The notes: a model not told the origin generated them from the sequence alone. 64,000 nt of DNA from Alkalicaulis satelles (GCF_008630495.1 NZ_VWOJ01000001.1:310001-374000); one strand, 5' to 3'; shown: positions 1 through 8,955, counted from the stretch's first letter. Numbers and translations are program-made.

Positions 1-1202
1 CGGTCTGGCCCGCAGCCGAGGCCGGGCTGGCGCTCATCGGCCTATTGCTGTTCTCCAACGCGCTGATTGCGCCCTTGCTGGCCGATCCCGCCCGCCCGGA
101 CGACGCCGAGGCGCTGCGCCTGGTCTGGCCGCCGGTCTATGCGCTGACCCTGTTTTTGATGGCGCTGTCGCCGGGCGCGGTGTGGCGGGTGACGCTGCGG
201 TCCTGGCCGCTGGTGCTGCTGGCCTTGCTCACCATGATCTCGGCGGCCTGGTCGATTGATCCCGAGGTGAGCGTGCGCAGAGGGCTCGCCGTGGTGATGA
301 CGCTGGCCTTCGGGCTGTGGCTGGCGGCGCGCTATTCATGGCGCGATCTGATCCGGCTGATCGCCCTGACCTTCGCCATCCTGGCCGTGGGCAGCCTGAT
401 CGCCGGGGCGGTGTTTCCCGGCTTTGGCGTGATGCAGGAGGTCCATCCCGGCGCCTGGCGCGGGCTGTGGTGGGAGAAGAACACGCTGGGCGCCATGATG
501 GCCTGGGGCGCGCTGGCGTTTCTGGCGGCCGCGGCGTGCGCGCGCGGCGTCACCGAACAGCGCCTCTGGTTCGCCCTTGTGCCGCTGGCGCTGCTGCTGG
601 TGCTGCTGGCCACCTCCAGAACCGCGTTTCTGGCCACCGCGATCGCCCTGGGCGGGCCGCTGGCGATTGCGCTGTCACGGCGCGATTTCAGCTTTGCGGC
701 CCTGACCGGGTTTGGCGTCACCGTGGCGGCCATCGGCCTTCTGACCGTCCTGATGATCGGCCCGGCGGTGCTGCTGGAGATGCTGGGGCGGGACGCCACA
801 TTCACCGGGCGCACCGATATCTGGGAGGCGCTGGGCCGGGCCATCGCCGAGCGGCCCTGGACCGGTTACGGCTATGGCGCCTTCTGGGGCGATGAGCGCG
901 GGCCGGTCTTCTGGGTGCTGCAGGTCACGCAATGGCCGGTGCCCACCGCCCATAACGCCTGGCTGGAAACGGCTTTGGCCATCGGCATACCCGGAACCGT
1001 GCTGGCGCTATGGGTGTATCTGGCCGGGCTGTGGCGCGCCGGGCGGGGCTTCAGGACCGGGCTCGAGACCTATTGGACGCTGCCCTTCCTGGCCGCCTGG
1101 GGCGTGATCAGCCTGTCGGAAAGCAATCTGTTGCAGCAGAACGGCTTTGTCTGGCTGTTACTGACCGCGACGCTGGCCAAGCTCGCCGCGGACAAGCGCT
1201 AG
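1..1202 (+). CDS. O-antigen ligase/Wzy-type polysaccharide polymerase (5' truncated by window edge)
   Basis: Polytopic inner-membrane protein of the O-antigen ligase/polymerase family, expected to polymerise lipid-linked repeat units in the periplasm. The reading frame (codons from base 3) is open to the window edge, so the N-terminus lies outside; a TTG at 45 is not a convincing start. About ten hydrophobic segments are visible, with the large periplasmic loop typical of Wzy/WaaL ('GRTDIWEA' and a later 'AHNAWLE' motif). It meets the glycosyltransferase on the other strand tail to tail and both stop codons share one CTAG (1199-1202). In this context it is probably the HfsC/HfsI-like holdfast polymerase; that role is inferred from neighbours. 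Confidence 0.85.
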   Translation, partial: VWPAAEAGLALIGLLLFSNALIAPLLADPARPDDAEALRLVWPPVYALTLFLMALSPGAVWRVTLRSWPLVLLALLTMISAAWSIDPEVSVRRGLAVVMTLAFGLWLAARYSWRDLIRLIALTFAILAVGSLIAGAVFPGFGVMQEVHPGAWRGLWWEKNTLGAMMAWGALAFLAAAACARGVTEQRLWFALVPLALLLVLLATSRTAFLATAIALGGPLAIALSRRDFSFAALTGFGVTVAAIGLLTVLMIGPAVLLEMLGRDATFTGRTDIWEALGRAIAERPWTGYGYGAFWGDERGPVFWVLQVTQWPVPTAHNAWLETALAIGIPGTVLALWVYLAGLWRAGRGFRTGLETYWTLPFLAAWGVISLSESNLLQQNGFVWLLLTATLAKLAADKR

Positions 1203-2107
1203 CGCGCCGCCGCCTCGCCATAAAAGCGCGGGGCGACAGCGTCCAGGCACATCACCTTGCCCGCGCCCTGCACCAGCCGGTCGAGGCAGGCCGCCGCCTT
1301 TTGAGGTCCGGCCAGCCAGGCGAAGGGCAAGGCGAGGCTGAACACGGCCGTCTGCGCAGCGCCCACCGCCATCCATCCCGCCAGCGCGCCATAGCGCCGC
1401 TCCAGACGCGCGGTCTGGCTGGGGCCCTGGCCATAGGCGAAGCTGCGCGCGGCGGCGTGGGCGAGGCTGGCGCGCGTCGACTCAACATGCTCGGTGACGC
1501 CCGCCTCCGGCGCCCAGCCAAAGCGCACGCCGCGGGCTTTCAGCGCGGCGAACAATATGTCGTCCTCGCCGCCGGTCTGGTTGGCGCTGGCGTCAAAGGG
1601 CGGATCGGGCAGGGCGCAGCGCGTGCGGTCGATCAGGCTGTTGCCGCAGCCATAGGGCTTGGCGATCAGGCCTTCATCATGGCCGGGATCGCGCGAATAG
1701 AGCCGGTTGAGCCAGGCGTTCGCCACCGGCCCGGCGCCGTCTGCGCGCGCCAGCACAGGCCCGAAGCTCACGCCCGCGCCCGAGGCTTCATGGGCTTTGA
1801 TCAAGGCCGCCAGCCAGTGCGACGGCGCGCTTTCATCATCATCAAGCTGGGCGATGCGCTTGGCGTCCGTGGCGGCGAAGCCGGCATTGCGCGCATTGGA
1901 CACGCCCGGGACCGGCGCGTGCACATAGACCAGCGGGCAGGGCGCGCGGCTTTTCAGCCCCTCCACCATGTCTCGCGCCGAAGCGGCGGGATCGTTGTCG
2001 GCGATGATGATCTCGTCAGGCGCACGGGTCTGCGCGAACACGCTTGTCAGCGCCCGCGCAAGACTGTCCGGGCGGCGGAAGGTGGGGATCATCACCGCGG
2101 TTTTCAT
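1199..2107 (-). CDS. GT2 family glycosyltransferase (HfsL-like)
   Basis: A 302-residue family 2 glycosyltransferase, GT-A fold. The N-terminus 'MKTAVMIPTFRRPDSL' is the classic first strand and nucleotide-binding start; a DDDE stretch at about residues 89-92 is the DXD-type metal site. The start at 2107 was chosen because upstream codons in the same frame lie inside the deacetylase gene and the ATG sits in an ATGA overlap with its stop. Last gene of the minus-strand run flippase-GT2-deacetylase-GT2. Cytoplasmic, likely adding a sugar to the undecaprenyl-linked repeat unit. HfsL is the second holdfast GT2 in Caulobacter; equivalence here is inferred from context. Confidence 0.85.
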   Translation of the reverse strand: MKTAVMIPTFRRPDSLARALTSVFAQTRAPDEIIIADNDPAASARDMVEGLKSRAPCPLVYVHAPVPGVSNARNAGFAATDAKRIAQLDDDESAPSHWLAALIKAHEASGAGVSFGPVLARADGAGPVANAWLNRLYSRDPGHDEGLIAKPYGCGNSLIDRTRCALPDPPFDASANQTGGEDDILFAALKARGVRFGWAPEAGVTEHVESTRASLAHAAARSFAYGQGPSQTARLERRYGALAGWMAVGAAQTAVFSLALPFAWLAGPQKAAACLDRLVQGAGKVMCLDAVAPRFYGEAAAR

Positions 2108-2880
2108 CCGCTCAGCCCCTCGACCAGATCCAGCGCGCGGGCCACCGGGCGCACGTCCAGCCCCTCGCAGGCGCGGCAGACGGTTTCGAGAAAATTGGGC
2201 GAGCAGCCCCACTGGCTGGGGCCGGTGCGCACGTCATGGCCGTAGAAGATCAGCCAGCCCGGCTCGGCCTTCACATCGGCCACCGCCTGCAGCGCCTGGC
2301 CCAGCCCGGCCTCGCCGCCATCCAGCGGCACGGCTTTCAGGAGCCCGCGATCGGTGCGCCCGCGATTAATGCCCGGACGCACCCCGCGCAGGGCGCGATA
2401 GGGGCCCAGAAGCGCACGCTTGGCGCCCGGCGACGCCTCGCCATAGGGGAAGGCGAAGGTTTCAGGATGGCTTCCAAGCCCTTGGGAAGACAGATAATCC
2501 CGGTTCTTGCCGCACCCGGACAGCGCTTGCTGCGCGCTGACGCGCGACAGATCGTCATGAGCGTAGGTGTGGCAGGCGATCTCATGGCCGCGCGCAGCGA
2601 TATCCTTCAGCGCCGGGCCGTCATGCATGGGCCCCAGATGGGTGGTGCGCCCGTCAAACCCGCCAGCGATGTAATAGGTGGCGCGCCAGCCAAAACCTTG
2701 CAGGATCGTCGCGCCATTGGTCAGGGACGACAGGGGCGCATCGTCAAAACTGAAGCTGATCAGCGGGCTTGTGAGCCGGACATTGAGCGGCGTTACGGCC
2801 AGCGTGCGCGCGGCCAGGCGGCGCAGCTTGCCGGCAAGTCCGCCAGCGGGAATGTAAGGCGCGTCGGCCAATGCGGTCAT
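2104..2880 (-). CDS. hfsH: Polysaccharide deacetylase, HfsH-like
   Basis: A 258-residue NodB-homology deacetylase, very close to the length of Caulobacter HfsH. Motif 1 is SFDD (D46, D47); motif 2 is HTYAH (H104, H108), supplying the metal ligands; a 'FPYG' motif 3 follows. It should remove N-acetyl groups from GlcNAc residues, which in holdfasts gives the cationic, adhesive polymer. No signal peptide is evident, consistent with action at the cytoplasmic/lipid-linked stage. Overlaps both neighbours by 4 bp (ATGA), so it is translationally coupled. Assignment to HfsH rests on family, size and the flippase-GT2-deacetylase order. Confidence 0.8.
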   Translation of the reverse strand: MTALADAPYIPAGGLAGKLRRLAARTLAVTPLNVRLTSPLISFSFDDAPLSSLTNGATILQGFGWRATYYIAGGFDGRTTHLGPMHDGPALKDIAARGHEIACHTYAHDDLSRVSAQQALSGCGKNRDYLSSQGLGSHPETFAFPYGEASPGAKRALLGPYRALRGVRPGINRGRTDRGLLKAVPLDGGEAGLGQALQAVADVKAEPGWLIFYGHDVRTGPSQWGCSPNFLETVCRACEGLDVRPVARALDLVEGLSG

Positions 2881-3827
2881 GGCAGGTCTCCTGCAGCGGC
2901 GCCGGCCCGGAAGAGTTTCAGGCCCAGCACGCGTAGGCGCGGCGGCAGGAGCGGCGTGCGCGCCGTCATGGCCCCCGCAAGACGCGCCGGAGCGGCCAGG
3001 CGCCAGCGCTTGAGCGTCCTTGCAAGCCTTGCGCCGGGCTGTCTGGCGTAATCAGGATGGCGCTCAAGCAGACGGGCGAAATTGGGTCCGGCGGCGGCGA
3101 ATTTGGCGATCAGGCGCTCCACATCCTCCAGCCCGCCATGACGGGCCGGGTTGTCGGCATGGACCACGCGGCCCGCTTCGGCGGCGCGCAGCGCCCAGTC
3201 CACATCCTCCCAGCCCCAGCCCGCATAACCTTCGTCAAAGGGGATGCGGGCGAAGAAATCCCGGCGCACGGCGAGATTGGACGAGCACACGGCCACAGCG
3301 CCGATCTCATTGCGCTCCACCGCGCTGCGCACGTCGGAAGCCCGGGCGAGGGCGGCATGAACGGTTTGGCTGGCGTTGCGCGGTTCGCAGGGCTCATAGC
3401 CGCCAAACACCGCGTCCGCCTGACAGCTGGCCAGAATGTCGAGCCAGCGCGGCAGGAAGCCTTCGCCGGCGCGCATGTCGGCGTCCAGGAATAAAAGCCA
3501 CGCGCCGCGCGCTGCGCCGCCCAGCCGGTTGCGCGCCGCCGACCGGCCGAGATTATCCTGCGCGGTGAGCACGCGCACAGGCACGGGGGCGTAGAGCGCA
3601 GCCGCGCGCAGCGCCTCGGACAGGGCCGGGTCCGGCGCGCCGTCCTCATAGATCACCACTTCCACCTCGTGGGAGCCGTCCCTGGCGAGCGCGGCGATCA
3701 GATCGCGCGGATCATCGCGATATGTGGGGATCAGCACGGACAGAACCGGCGCGCCCGCCTGACGGGCGGCGTTATTGCGCGTTTCGCGCACGCCGGTGAG
3801 GCCGGGGTCCAGGGCAAGCGTGTTCAT
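2877..3827 (-). CDS. hfsG: GT2 family glycosyltransferase, HfsG-like
   Basis: A 316-residue GT-A glycosyltransferase. 'LSVLIPTYRDDPRDL' marks the start of the Rossmann-like domain, 'LLFLDADM' carries the DXD metal site, and 'GWEDVDWALRA' is the ED catalytic-base region. The start at 3827 lies in an ATGA overlap with the flippase stop; the longer open frame upstream runs into that gene. Directly upstream of the deacetylase, as hfsG is of hfsH in Caulobacter. Expected role: adding GlcNAc-type sugars to the holdfast repeat unit. Confidence 0.8.
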   Translation of the reverse strand: MNTLALDPGLTGVRETRNNAARQAGAPVLSVLIPTYRDDPRDLIAALARDGSHEVEVVIYEDGAPDPALSEALRAAALYAPVPVRVLTAQDNLGRSAARNRLGGAARGAWLLFLDADMRAGEGFLPRWLDILASCQADAVFGGYEPCEPRNASQTVHAALARASDVRSAVERNEIGAVAVCSSNLAVRRDFFARIPFDEGYAGWGWEDVDWALRAAEAGRVVHADNPARHGGLEDVERLIAKFAAAGPNFARLLERHPDYARQPGARLARTLKRWRLAAPARLAGAMTARTPLLPPRLRVLGLKLFRAGAAAGDLP

Positions 3828-5275
3828 GCCCGCGCTCCGGTCAGGCGCAAAAGGATGGGCGCGGCCAGCTGGCTGCGGCAACCGGCGGCGTCCAGCGCCA
3901 GGGCGGCGATGGCGTAGACGATAGCGCCCACGGCGATGCGCGCGAACAGGTCGGCGGGCGCGCTGCCCAGATCGGGCAAGGCGAGTATCGCCGCGCCCAT
4001 CACCAGCGCCGCCGCGCCGGCGCGCAGCCAGTCGCCCGACGGGATAGGCAGGGGAAAGACGCTGCGGCCATGGATCACGCAGACGCTCAGCGCCGCGCCA
4101 TAGGATATGACCGTGGCCAAAGCTGCGCCGGTGAGGCCCATGAGCGGGATAAGCACGAGATTGAGCGCCAGATTGAGCCCGGCGGCGGCGGTCATCACGG
4201 CGGCCATGGCGCGCGGGCGCCGGCCCAGCACATAGGCCTCGTGGAAATAGAAGGTCATGATCCCGTTCATCAGCCCTGACAGGGCGATGAAGGGGATGAT
4301 GCCCGCCGCCTCGCCCGCGATCTCCGCCCCGATCAGCCAGTGCGCGGCGGGCTCGGCCACCAGGATCAGCCCCAAGGCGGCGGGAAAGCCCAGCAGGCCC
4401 ATCAGCGCGCCGGTGCGCCGGGCCACGGCCCGGGCGGCCTCGCGGCCCTCATGCTCCAGCGCGGCCACCAGAAGCGGCCCCGTGGTCATGCCCAGCCACA
4501 AAAAGATGATGGACAGCGAGCGGTCGGCCAGGGCGTATCCCGCCGAATAGGCGCCCACCGCCGCCTCGCCCATGAAGGCGGCGATCAGGAAGCGGTCGCC
4601 CACCGACAGCAGGTGTTCAAAGATCAGCGAAAACGCCACCGGCCCGCCATAGGCGAAATAGGCGATGGCGCGCGGGGCGTCGGCCCGGTCGCGCCGGGCG
4701 CGGGACAGATGGATCGGCGCTTCGATGAGCAGCACGATGAGCCCGGCCAGCGCCATGCCGGCAAACGGACCCGCTGCGCCGAGCCCGGCATGGGCGAACA
4801 CCACGCCAAGCCCGAACCCGGCGGCCAGGGTGAAGGTTTCCAGCGCGCTGAAGCGTCCGGCCTGGCGTGCGGCGCGCCGGGTCTCCATGGCCAGCGTCAC
4901 GCCGGAGCGGATCACGGTATAGGCCAGCGCAAACGCGCAAGCGGTGCGCAGGGCCGGATCCATGGGGATGAGCGCGATCACCGCGCCGGCCAGAAGCACC
5001 GATACGAGCGCCAGCACGCCATAGATGCGCCAGGCGGTGAACAGGTGTCCGGGCATGCGCCCGCGCGCCTCGCAGCGGGCATGGTGGCGCGCCACGGCGG
5101 CGTCCAGCCAGGTGAAAACGGCGGTGCCGATCAGGGCTGCGCCGGCCAGCAGCAGCATGTAGCGGCCATATTCGTCGGGCGTGAGCAGGCGGGTGAACAC
5201 GATCACCGAGCCGAACCCGACCACGGCCTGGGCGGCGTAGACCGGCAGATAGGCAAGCAGATGTCGGTTCAGCAT
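3824..5275 (-). CDS. hfsF: Wzx-type oligosaccharide flippase, HfsF-like
   Basis: A 483-residue polytopic membrane protein of the polysaccharide transport/MATE-like superfamily. 'YLPVYAAQAVVGFGSVIVFTR' style first helix followed by the 'LLTPDEYGRY' motif is diagnostic of Wzx flippases; 12-14 hydrophobic segments follow. It should flip lipid-linked repeat units across the inner membrane. The start at 5275 was preferred because the upstream extension (to 5350) lacks membrane-protein character. First gene of the four-gene minus-strand operon; divergent from the acyltransferase at 5410, with a 134-bp intergenic region likely holding both promoters. Confidence 0.82.
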   Translation of the reverse strand: MLNRHLLAYLPVYAAQAVVGFGSVIVFTRLLTPDEYGRYMLLLAGAALIGTAVFTWLDAAVARHHARCEARGRMPGHLFTAWRIYGVLALVSVLLAGAVIALIPMDPALRTACAFALAYTVIRSGVTLAMETRRAARQAGRFSALETFTLAAGFGLGVVFAHAGLGAAGPFAGMALAGLIVLLIEAPIHLSRARRDRADAPRAIAYFAYGGPVAFSLIFEHLLSVGDRFLIAAFMGEAAVGAYSAGYALADRSLSIIFLWLGMTTGPLLVAALEHEGREAARAVARRTGALMGLLGFPAALGLILVAEPAAHWLIGAEIAGEAAGIIPFIALSGLMNGIMTFYFHEAYVLGRRPRAMAAVMTAAAGLNLALNLVLIPLMGLTGAALATVISYGAALSVCVIHGRSVFPLPIPSGDWLRAGAAALVMGAAILALPDLGSAPADLFARIAVGAIVYAIAALALDAAGCRSQLAAPILLRLTGARA

Positions 5276-5409
5276 GGCACGTCCGGTCGTGGTTTGCGCC
5301 CCATGTGTGCAAGGCCGGGGCCGGGCGCAGGACTGGAACAGAGCGTGCATGATCAGGCTGAAGACGGCCTTAACCTGATCTGTTTCATAACAGGGTCAGG
5401 CTGCAATGG

Positions 5410-6492
5410 ATGAGCGCCATGCTGAGTGTGGACGAAAAACAGGCCGGCGATCTGACCGCCGCCGAGCGCGAGGCCTGGCGCGCCTTCACGGCGGGCGGCC
5501 GCGATCTGGCCAGCCCCTATTTCACCCTGGGTTTTCTCGACGCTGCGGCGTCGGCGCGGCGCGATGTGCGCGTGCTGGTGATCCGCCGCGGCGGCTCCGT
5601 GACCGGTTTCCTGCCGCTGCATGCCGGCTTTATGGGCCATGCCCGTCCGCTGGGCGGGCCGCTGGGCGATCATCACGGACTGATCGCCGAGCCCGGATCC
5701 GACATCGCCCTGAGCGATGTCCTGAAGGCGGGCGGAGTGGGATTGTTCAGCTTTTTCGGCGCCCTGGGCGGGCAGGGGGCGTTCGCGCCCCATGCCCTGG
5801 CCCGGGACGGCAGCTGGGTGATGGATTTATCTGAAGGGTTCGAGGCGTATGCCGATGCGCGCGCCGCTGTTGAGCCCAAGGCGTTCCGCAATCTGCGCGC
5901 CCGCCGCCGCAAGCTGGAATCGGCCGAGGGCGGATTTGAATTCCGCATAGATGACCGGCGCGAGGACGTGTTCGCTGCGGCGCTGGCGTGGAAATCGGCC
6001 CAGTACCGGCGCACCGGCGTGTTTGACGCCTTCTCGGTGCGCTGGACGCGCGATCTTCTGAAGGCCCTGCGCCATCAGGACGATTGCCGGCTTCTGGTCT
6101 CCAGCCTGGAGATTGGCGGCAAGCTGGCCGCGGCCCATGTGGGCATGCGCTCGGCGCAGGTGCTCCATTACTGGTTCCCGGTCTATGATCCGGAGTTCTC
6201 CGCGGTGGGGCCGGGGCTGAGCCTGCTTCTGGAGATCGCCAGCGCCATGCCGGGCGAGGGCGTGCGCGAGATCCATCTCGGGCCGGGCGATTTCATGTTC
6301 AAGCAGCATCTGGGCTCGTGGCAATTTGCGCTGCTGTCCGGCTTTGCCGGGCAGGGCGCGCCGCTGGCCGTGCAGCGCGCGGCGCGGGCGCTGGAATTGC
6401 GCGCCGAACGCCTGCCCCTGGGGCCGGTCTCGCGCCTGCCGGGCAAGGCGTTCCGCCGCATTGACGTGATGGCCGGGTTCCACGCGGCATGA
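5410..6492 (+). CDS. CelD/BcsL-family GNAT acyltransferase (HfsK-like)
   Basis: A 360-residue cytoplasmic protein with the FemAB/CelD ('BioF2-like', Acetyltransf_6) double-GNAT organisation. The C-terminal half holds the acyltransferase fold ('KSAQYRRTG', 'AAHVGMR', 'HYWFPVYDPEFSAVGPG', 'IHLGPGDFMFKQHLG'). In Caulobacter, HfsK is a CelD-like acyltransferase that alters holdfast cohesion and responds to c-di-GMP; the holdfast neighbours make the same role likely here. It lies divergent to the flippase operon and overlaps the next gene by ATGA (6489-6492), so the two are coupled. Function is inferred from family and context. Confidence 0.75.
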   Translation: MSAMLSVDEKQAGDLTAAEREAWRAFTAGGRDLASPYFTLGFLDAAASARRDVRVLVIRRGGSVTGFLPLHAGFMGHARPLGGPLGDHHGLIAEPGSDIALSDVLKAGGVGLFSFFGALGGQGAFAPHALARDGSWVMDLSEGFEAYADARAAVEPKAFRNLRARRRKLESAEGGFEFRIDDRREDVFAAALAWKSAQYRRTGVFDAFSVRWTRDLLKALRHQDDCRLLVSSLEIGGKLAAAHVGMRSAQVLHYWFPVYDPEFSAVGPGLSLLLEIASAMPGEGVREIHLGPGDFMFKQHLGSWQFALLSGFAGQGAPLAVQRAARALELRAERLPLGPVSRLPGKAFRRIDVMAGFHAA

Positions 6493-7595
6493 TCACGCGG
6501 CGCAGCCTTCTCACCGGCCTCAGCGCCAGCGCGGCTGTTACGGGCGCTGCGGGCGCGGCGCCGGGCGGATTACGCCTGACCTCGCCCAAGCGCGCGCTGT
6601 GGAACATGGTCTCCGGGCCGCATCTGCGCGGCGCGGTGATCGTCCAGCGCCGGGTCTATCCTTCCCTGGATGGCGATACTTTTCTGGGCGCCGGGCCCAT
6701 TGGCGCGCCGGTCACCAATGCTGCGCTGGATGCGCTGGCCGAGGCCGGCGCCAATCTGATCAGCTGGTCCGGGCCGGGCCCGTTCGCCGAGACCGCGCCC
6801 CATGATCCCGACCCGGCCGTGGTGGATCATATCGCTGACTGGCTGGACCGCTGCCGCGCGCGCGGGCTTTACACCACGTTGTGCCTGCGCTCAGGCCCGG
6901 GGCGCAGCGCGTTTGCCTTCCACCCCGATGAAACATGGTTTCCGCCTGAATTATATGATGTCTCCATCTGGTCCGATGAGGACAAGCAGGCGGCCTGGGC
7001 GGCCATGACGGCCTGGACGCTGCGCACATTCGGCTCGCATCCGGCGCTGGCGGGCGTGGTGGCCATGGACGAGCCCAACGGCATTGATGAGGGCAGGCCC
7101 GGCGTCTGGGAGCCGCTCGCCGCGCGCATCGCCGGGGCGGTCGCAGCCGCTGACGCCGACCGGGATACGCCGCTTCTGCTGAGCCCGGACCGCTGGGCGC
7201 GCACCGCCCATGCGCGTGATCTGCGCGCGGCGGTGGGACCCGGCCCGATCCTGGCGCTGCATGATTACGAGCCGTGGGAATACACCCATCAGGCCTCCGG
7301 CGACCGTCTGGGATTCAGCGCCAGCCTGGAGCCGGTGACCTTGCCCGATAACGATCTGGGCGCCTGGTCCATGCTGGAGTTCGGCGCGGTGCGCTATGCG
7401 CCGGATCTGGGCGACTATCTCGAAGACCGCATCGCCGCGTTCGAGCGTTCCGGCGCCAACTGGGCGGCCTTTCGCTGGACCCATGGCTGGCAGGCCTATG
7501 AGGCGCGCGAGGATTCCATGAACATGGCCCATAGCGAGACGGCCATGACTGTCATGCGCCGCGCCTGGTCGGGCAATACGCGCCGTCCGTCCTGA
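6489..7595 (+). CDS. Tat-exported TIM-barrel glycoside hydrolase-like protein (GH5-like)
   Basis: A 368-residue protein. The N-terminus 'MITRRSLLTGLSASAAVTGA' is a twin-arginine signal, so the folded protein is probably exported to the periplasm. The body looks like a (beta/alpha)8 glycosidase: E195 in 'VVAMDEPNGID' matches the acid/base Glu after strand 4 of clan GH-A ('NEPNG'-like), and E297 in 'MLEFGAV' could be the strand-7 nucleophile. Translationally coupled to the HfsK-like gene, suggesting processing or trimming of the same polysaccharide. I do not recognise a specific family or substrate; hydrolase activity is inferred. Confidence 0.65.
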   Translation: MITRRSLLTGLSASAAVTGAAGAAPGGLRLTSPKRALWNMVSGPHLRGAVIVQRRVYPSLDGDTFLGAGPIGAPVTNAALDALAEAGANLISWSGPGPFAETAPHDPDPAVVDHIADWLDRCRARGLYTTLCLRSGPGRSAFAFHPDETWFPPELYDVSIWSDEDKQAAWAAMTAWTLRTFGSHPALAGVVAMDEPNGIDEGRPGVWEPLAARIAGAVAAADADRDTPLLLSPDRWARTAHARDLRAAVGPGPILALHDYEPWEYTHQASGDRLGFSASLEPVTLPDNDLGAWSMLEFGAVRYAPDLGDYLEDRIAAFERSGANWAAFRWTHGWQAYEAREDSMNMAHSETAMTVMRRAWSGNTRRPS

Positions 7596-7613
7596 TATCA
7601 CTTTAGGGGCGGA

Positions 7614-8864
7614 TCAGCCTGCGGCGGCGCGCATGGCGGGCTGTGCGCTGAACGCGCTGGCCAGCACCGAGGGCACATCGCCGCCGGGTGCGGGCTCGAA
7701 CACATGGCTGATCACGTCCAGACGGAAGGGCTGCAGCGGGTCGCGGCCCTCATAGGCGGTGCATTCGGCGATGGCCGCCACGCGCGCCGCTACCAGCTGG
7801 GCGTCTTCGGGGCGCGTATTGGGCAGGGCGAGCCAGAAACGTCCGGCGTCCGCGCGCACGGCGAGATCCTCGGCCCGCACGCAATGGCGCAGCATGGAGG
7901 CGAACTGGTCGAGCGCGGCGGAGACGTGCGATGCGCCGCAATGGGCAGGCGCTTCGGCGGTGAGCGCCACCAGGGACAGGGCCTGTCCGCGCGCCGCCAT
8001 GCGCTCCAGCAGGGACGCCAGATGGCGCTCGCCAAAGGCCAGGGCGAACAGATCGGTGCTCTGATCGAGAAAGGCCGGGGCCCGGCAGGCTTCCAGCAGC
8101 GCCTTGGCGCGCCGGCGCCGGCGGCGCTCCAGCGCCAGGGCGGTGACCCGCTGGCGCATGTCGTCATCACCGGCGCGGGCGCTCAACAGATCGGACGCCC
8201 CGCGCGCAAACGCCTCATCCGCGCCGGCATAGGCTTCGCCGCGCGTCAGCAGGATGGCCGGGGTGTGATAGAGCCGGGTATTGCGGCGCATGGCCGAGCA
8301 CACGGTATGGGCCAGTTCGGCGTCGGGTTCGGTATTGAGCACCACCGCGTCAAACGCGCGCTCATGGAGATAGTCAAAGGCGGTGAAGGTGGAGAACGCC
8401 GCGATGGTGTCCACATTGGCGCCGCGCAGGGCGTGCTCCAGGCGCAGAAAGGCCGGGCAGGGCGCGCCCACGAACAGCACGCCGCCGCTATCATGGCTCA
8501 CCGGCGCTGCGGCCGGGTTCACGCCTGCCGCCCGCGCATCGGCGGCGCGCAGGTCCGCAGCATCCTCCAGAACGCTCAGGCGTATCAGGGCGCGCAGGCG
8601 CGCGGCGATCTGGATGGGATGGGCGCCGGTTTGCAGGCGCGCGCCCGCTCCCGGCGCGGCATGATCGCCGACAGCCAGATGGATGCGGTCAGCCACGACG
8701 CTTGACCGTACAGGGCTGAAAGAGACGACAGCTTCGAACGCGCCGCCCGGCGCAGCGTCCGGCGCAGCCATAGTGACAGCGAAGCCCAGCCCTTTCAGGC
8801 CGGCGGACGCCTCGATGGCGAGATCGCCTTGCGCCAGGACCAGGATCGAATACGCACGGCCCAT
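7614..8864 (-). CDS. PopA-like c-di-GMP receptor (REC-REC-degenerate GGDEF)
   Basis: A 416-residue protein with two degenerate receiver domains (about 1-110 and 140-250; the second has 'AVVLNTEPD' where a phospho-Asp is expected) and a C-terminal GGDEF domain. The active-site motif is replaced by DAGRF, but the inhibitory c-di-GMP site RAED (R330-D333) is intact and correctly spaced, as in PleD (RxxD-LxxR-x-GGEEF). This is the architecture of Caulobacter PopA, which binds c-di-GMP and recruits RcdA/CtrA for ClpXP degradation. Start: ATG at 8864; a GTG at 8918 would add 18 residues and cannot be excluded. Probably not a cyclase. Confidence 0.72.
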   Translation of the reverse strand: MGRAYSILVLAQGDLAIEASAGLKGLGFAVTMAAPDAAPGGAFEAVVSFSPVRSSVVADRIHLAVGDHAAPGAGARLQTGAHPIQIAARLRALIRLSVLEDAADLRAADARAAGVNPAAAPVSHDSGGVLFVGAPCPAFLRLEHALRGANVDTIAAFSTFTAFDYLHERAFDAVVLNTEPDAELAHTVCSAMRRNTRLYHTPAILLTRGEAYAGADEAFARGASDLLSARAGDDDMRQRVTALALERRRRRRAKALLEACRAPAFLDQSTDLFALAFGERHLASLLERMAARGQALSLVALTAEAPAHCGASHVSAALDQFASMLRHCVRAEDLAVRADAGRFWLALPNTRPEDAQLVAARVAAIAECTAYEGRDPLQPFRLDVISHVFEPAPGGDVPSVLASAFSAQPAMRAAAG

Positions 8865-8955
8865 GCTCCCCCCGCGGATTGACCCGGGCGTATTGTGTCT
8901 GTCTTGCTTCGGCGCCACAACCCGTTTTCCCGTCTCTCAGCCCCGGTAAATTGGA

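Noticed and set aside
1010-2245. A 411-codon plus-strand open frame across the end of the polymerase and the GT2 gene
   Set aside because: It spans a convergent gene junction and is antisense to the GT2, which has clear DXD and nucleotide-binding motifs.
7614-8864. Active diguanylate cyclase
   Set aside because: The GGDEF/GGEEF catalytic motif is replaced by DAGRF, so cyclase activity is not expected.
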